From the NCBI GenBank assembly GCA_030066475.1, contig JASJBO010000342.1, positions 1 to 7,907 on the forward strand: DNA of 7,907 bases. Direction: 5' to 3'. Made by a program: the position numbers and the translations under genes. Positions 5,919 to 7,907 of the stretch are shown piece after piece. The stretch comes from Myxococcota bacterium (GTDB lineage Bacteria; Myxococcota_A; UBA9160; PR03). The notes under the pieces are model-generated. The model was not told the origin of the DNA, did not search any database, and was given only the letters and a program-made list of their open reading frames with translations. Position 1 is the stretch's first letter. Every line of letters starts with the position of its first letter.

Positions 5919-5935
5919 TGGCAACGTTTGTGCCA
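5919..5935. promoter_or_regulatory. operator-like inverted repeat upstream of the dehydrogenase operon
   Basis: TGGCA (5919-5923), seven bases, then TGCCA (5931-5935), with AACGTT inside. It sits in the only AT-richer patch of the 154-base gap, 45 bases before ATG 5981. CTGACA at 5910-5915 could be a -35 box, but no good -10 is visible. Acyl-CoA dehydrogenase operons are often under TetR-family repressors that bind sites of this size, so an operator is plausible. No regulator gene is present in the window. Confidence 0.35.
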
Positions 5936-5968
5936 ATATCCGGTTCGGGCGGACGCCGCCCAGAGAGC

Positions 5969-5974
5969 GGAGGA
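5969..5974 (+). promoter_or_regulatory. ribosome binding site fixing the start of the first dehydrogenase
   Basis: GGAGGA lies six bases before ATG 5981. The frame is open from an in-frame GTG at 5918, but that GTG lies inside the operator-like dyad and has no Shine-Dalgarno. ATG 5981 also gives an N-terminus (MPDLEQMSEEEV) that looks like a normal helix start. Confidence 0.8.
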
Positions 5975-5980
5975 AACCCC

Positions 5981-7207
5981 ATGCCCGATCTCGAGCAGAT
6001 GAGCGAGGAGGAGGTCCGCGAGCGGACCCGGCGCCTCCTCGACGAGGTCCACCCCGAGCAGGTCGACAGCGTCACCTTCCGGCGCAGACAGTTCGAGCAC
6101 GGCCTGGCCTGGGTGCACTTCCCCGAAGGCCACGGCGGTCTCGGCATCAGCCCCAAGATGAACACCGTCGTGATGGACGAGATCGCCAGGCACTCGCAGG
6201 TCGTCTACCACGACCCGCCGGCGGCGATCATCGGCATCGGCATGGGCGCACCCGTGGTGCTGACCCACGGCACCGAGAAGATGAAGCGGGAGATGCTGCC
6301 CAAGATCTTCACCGGCGAGGAGATCTGGTGCCAGATGTTCAGCGAGCCGGGCGCCGGATCGGACGTGGCCGGCCTCTCGACGCGCGCCGTGCGCGACGGC
6401 GACGAGTGGGTCGTGAACGGCCAGAAGGTCTGGACGACGGTCGCCCACCTCTCGAAGTGGGGGATGCTCGTCGCCCGCACCAACCCGGACGTGCCGAAGC
6501 ACGACGGCCTCTCCTACTTCGTGCTCGACATGCACAGCCCCGGCGTCGAGGTGCGGCCCCTCTACCAGATCACCGGCGAGGCGGAGTTCAACGAGGTCTT
6601 CTTCAACGACGTCCGCATTCCCCACGAGAACATGCTCGGCGTGGAGGGGCAGGGCTGGCGCGTCGCCATCACCACCCTCATGAACGAGCGCGTGGCGATC
6701 GGCGGCGGCGGGTCGAAGCGGAAGGGCGGCGGCGCCATCGCCCAGCTGGTGAAGCTCTGGAGGGACCGCCACCAGGGGGCCTTCTCCGCCGCCCAGGACG
6801 CGATCCTGCGCGACCGGGTCACGAAGAGCTGGATCGAGAACGAGCTGCTGCGCGTCACGGCGCAGCGCGCCCGCGCGGCCCAGAAGGCCGGCAACCCCGG
6901 TCCGGAGGGCTCGGTCTCGAAGCTGGCCCAGGCCGAGATCAACAAGCGCATGTGGGAGCTCGCGATCGACGTGCTCGGCAATGACGGCCTCTCGTTCGAG
7001 GCCGGCTACGAGCTGCGCCAGGGCTTCGGCGGCGCCGACACCACCGAGGGTCTCGCGAAGTACCAGTTCCTGCGCTCGCGGGCCAACTCGATCGAGGGCG
7101 GGACCTCGGAGATCATGCGCAACATCCTCGGCGAGCGCGTGCTGGGCCTGCCCGGCGAGCCGCGCGTCGACAAGGACGTCCCCTGGAAGGACGTCCCCCG
7201 CTCGTAG
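5981..7207 (+). CDS. acyl-CoA dehydrogenase, alpha-like subunit (FadE type)
   Basis: 408 residues, slightly longer than a typical 380-400 residue acyl-CoA dehydrogenase. Such enzymes oxidise an acyl-CoA to the trans-2-enoyl-CoA using FAD, in the cytoplasm. Order of elements: an N-terminal helical domain with FPEGHGGLG; a middle beta domain with the FAD/substrate motif MFSEPGAGSD (119-128) and VNGQKVWTT (145-153); and a C-terminal helical domain ending in SIEGGTSEIMRNILGERVLG. At the usual catalytic position before GT the residue is Gly (G373), with Glu one residue earlier (E372). A Glu is present at E236 (MNERVAIGGG), the place used by isovaleryl-CoA and long-chain dehydrogenases, so E236 is the likelier base. 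Sequence style matches actinobacterial FadE26/FadE28-type subunits of heteromeric enzymes that attack sterol or bile-acid side chains. It is followed after 20 bases by a second dehydrogenase gene, probably its partner. The exact substrate cannot be read from sequence. Confidence 0.92.
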   Translation: MPDLEQMSEEEVRERTRRLLDEVHPEQVDSVTFRRRQFEHGLAWVHFPEGHGGLGISPKMNTVVMDEIARHSQVVYHDPPAAIIGIGMGAPVVLTHGTEKMKREMLPKIFTGEEIWCQMFSEPGAGSDVAGLSTRAVRDGDEWVVNGQKVWTTVAHLSKWGMLVARTNPDVPKHDGLSYFVLDMHSPGVEVRPLYQITGEAEFNEVFFNDVRIPHENMLGVEGQGWRVAITTLMNERVAIGGGGSKRKGGGAIAQLVKLWRDRHQGAFSAAQDAILRDRVTKSWIENELLRVTAQRARAAQKAGNPGPEGSVSKLAQAEINKRMWELAIDVLGNDGLSFEAGYELRQGFGGADTTEGLAKYQFLRSRANSIEGGTSEIMRNILGERVLGLPGEPRVDKDVPWKDVPRS

Positions 7208-7227
7208 CGGCGACGGAGAGAACACCC

Positions 7228-7907
7228 ATGGCACTCGACTTCACGTTCACCGACGAGCACGAGGAGCTGCGCGCCACCGTGCGCGCCTTCCTCCAGGACA
7301 AGTCCGACGAGCAGGCCGTGCGCGAGCACATGGCCAGCGAGCGCGGCTACGACCCGGCCGTCTGGACCCAGATGGCCGAGCAGCTCGGCCTGGCCGGCCT
7401 CATCATCCCCGAGGTCCACGGCGGCGCCGAGTTCACCCCGGTCGAGCTGCTGATCGTGATGGAGGAGATGGGGCGCGCGCTGCTCTGCTCGCCCTACCTG
7501 GGAACGGCGGTGCAGTCCGCCAGCGCGATCCAGGCCTGCTGCGACGAGACCACCCAGAAGGAGCTGCTCGCCGAGATCGCGGCCGGGCGCGCCATCGTGA
7601 GCCTCGCCCACGCCGAGCCGAACGGCCGCTGGGAGCTGGCCGGCATCGAGATGCGCGCCCGGGAGAAGGGCGACGAGTTCGAGCTCGACGGGAAGAAGTG
7701 CTGGGTGCTCGACGGCCACACGGCCGACGTGCTCCTCGTGGTGGCGCGCACCGACGCCGGCCTCGAGCTCTTCCGCGTGGACGCGGACGCCGCGGGCCTG
7801 ACCCGGACGCTGGTGCCCTCGCTCGACCTGACCCGCAAGCTCGCGCACCTGGAGCTCGCGGCCACGCCGGCCCGGCGCGTCAGCGCCGGCGACCAGACCG
7901 AGGCCCT
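7228..7907 (+). CDS. acyl-CoA dehydrogenase, beta-like subunit (3' end outside window)
   Basis: The frame is open from ATG 7228 to the window end, giving 226 complete codons of an expected 350-400. GGAGAG (7215-7220) lies seven bases before the start. The N-terminus (MALDFTFTDEHEELRATVRAFL) and the LGLAGLIIPEVHGGAEFTPVELLIVMEEMGRALLCSPYLGT stretch, about residues 53-93, are typical of the acyl-CoA dehydrogenase N-terminal helical domain, particularly of FadE27/FadE29-like subunits. Where a normal enzyme has the SEPxxGSD FAD motif, this one has AHAEPNGRWE (127-136): the EP is kept but the Gly-Ser-Asp part is not. The later WVLDG (about 161-165) replaces the usual W-I/T-T/S-N segment. This fits a partner subunit that has lost part of the canonical cofactor site and works as a heteromer with the preceding gene product. 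It is co-transcribed with that gene (20-base gap). The C-terminal domain, where a catalytic residue might lie, is not visible. Confidence 0.88.
   Translation, partial: MALDFTFTDEHEELRATVRAFLQDKSDEQAVREHMASERGYDPAVWTQMAEQLGLAGLIIPEVHGGAEFTPVELLIVMEEMGRALLCSPYLGTAVQSASAIQACCDETTQKELLAEIAAGRAIVSLAHAEPNGRWELAGIEMRAREKGDEFELDGKKCWVLDGHTADVLLVVARTDAGLELFRVDADAAGLTRTLVPSLDLTRKLAHLELAATPARRVSAGDQTEA

Noticed and set aside
5588..7234. A 548-codon minus-strand frame opposite the first dehydrogenase gene
   Set aside because: It has the low-complexity composition of an antisense frame and spans an intergenic region; the plus strand encodes a clear acyl-CoA dehydrogenase with a good Shine-Dalgarno.

Overview
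The window is very GC-rich, with G or C at most third codon positions, few AT-rich islands and densely packed genes. Two signals point to a deltaproteobacterial-type lineage such as Myxococcota or Candidatus Binatia: a secreted protein with MopE-type metal-binding motifs (CNGxDDDCDG, DCDDAN) behind a YQGRL...VPYALRAG module, and a pair of FadE-like acyl-CoA dehydrogenases. This assignment is an inference from protein style; the window holds no rRNA or other marker gene.

Layout from left to right. (1) 1-375 (+) is the 3' end of an exported, TIG/IPT-like surface protein. (2) 473-700 (+) is a small cysteine-rich lipoprotein whose six mature-domain cysteines are spaced symmetrically. (3) 701-771 is a short convergent gap full of inverted repeats. 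(4) 772-2619 (-) is a three-domain glutaminase: GlsA core, STAS domain and cyclic-nucleotide-binding domain. (5) 2620-2810 is the divergent promoter region. (6) 2811-4700 (+) is a polytopic GT-C glycosyltransferase resembling arabinofuranosyltransferase AftB. (7) 4867-5826 (+) is the secreted MopE-motif protein. (8) 5827-5980 is a non-coding gap with back-to-back dyads, a terminator-like stem-loop and an operator-like inverted repeat. (9) 5981-7207 and 7228 to the window end (+) are two acyl-CoA dehydrogenase genes 20 bases apart, resembling the alpha and beta subunits of heteromeric steroid or side-chain type enzymes; the second is cut by the window edge.

The genes do not form one pathway. 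Three encode exported or surface proteins, one encodes an envelope-glycan enzyme, one links glutamine hydrolysis to signal-sensing domains, and the last two form a catabolic acyl-CoA operon that seems to begin at about 5900. Nothing here is a clear defence system, mobile element, CRISPR array or RNA gene. The points most worth a second look are the symmetric-cysteine lipoprotein, the glutaminase with an Asp at the STAS phospho-serine position, the tandem C-X7-C-X11-C tail of the MopE-motif protein, and the two dehydrogenases with displaced or missing canonical residues.
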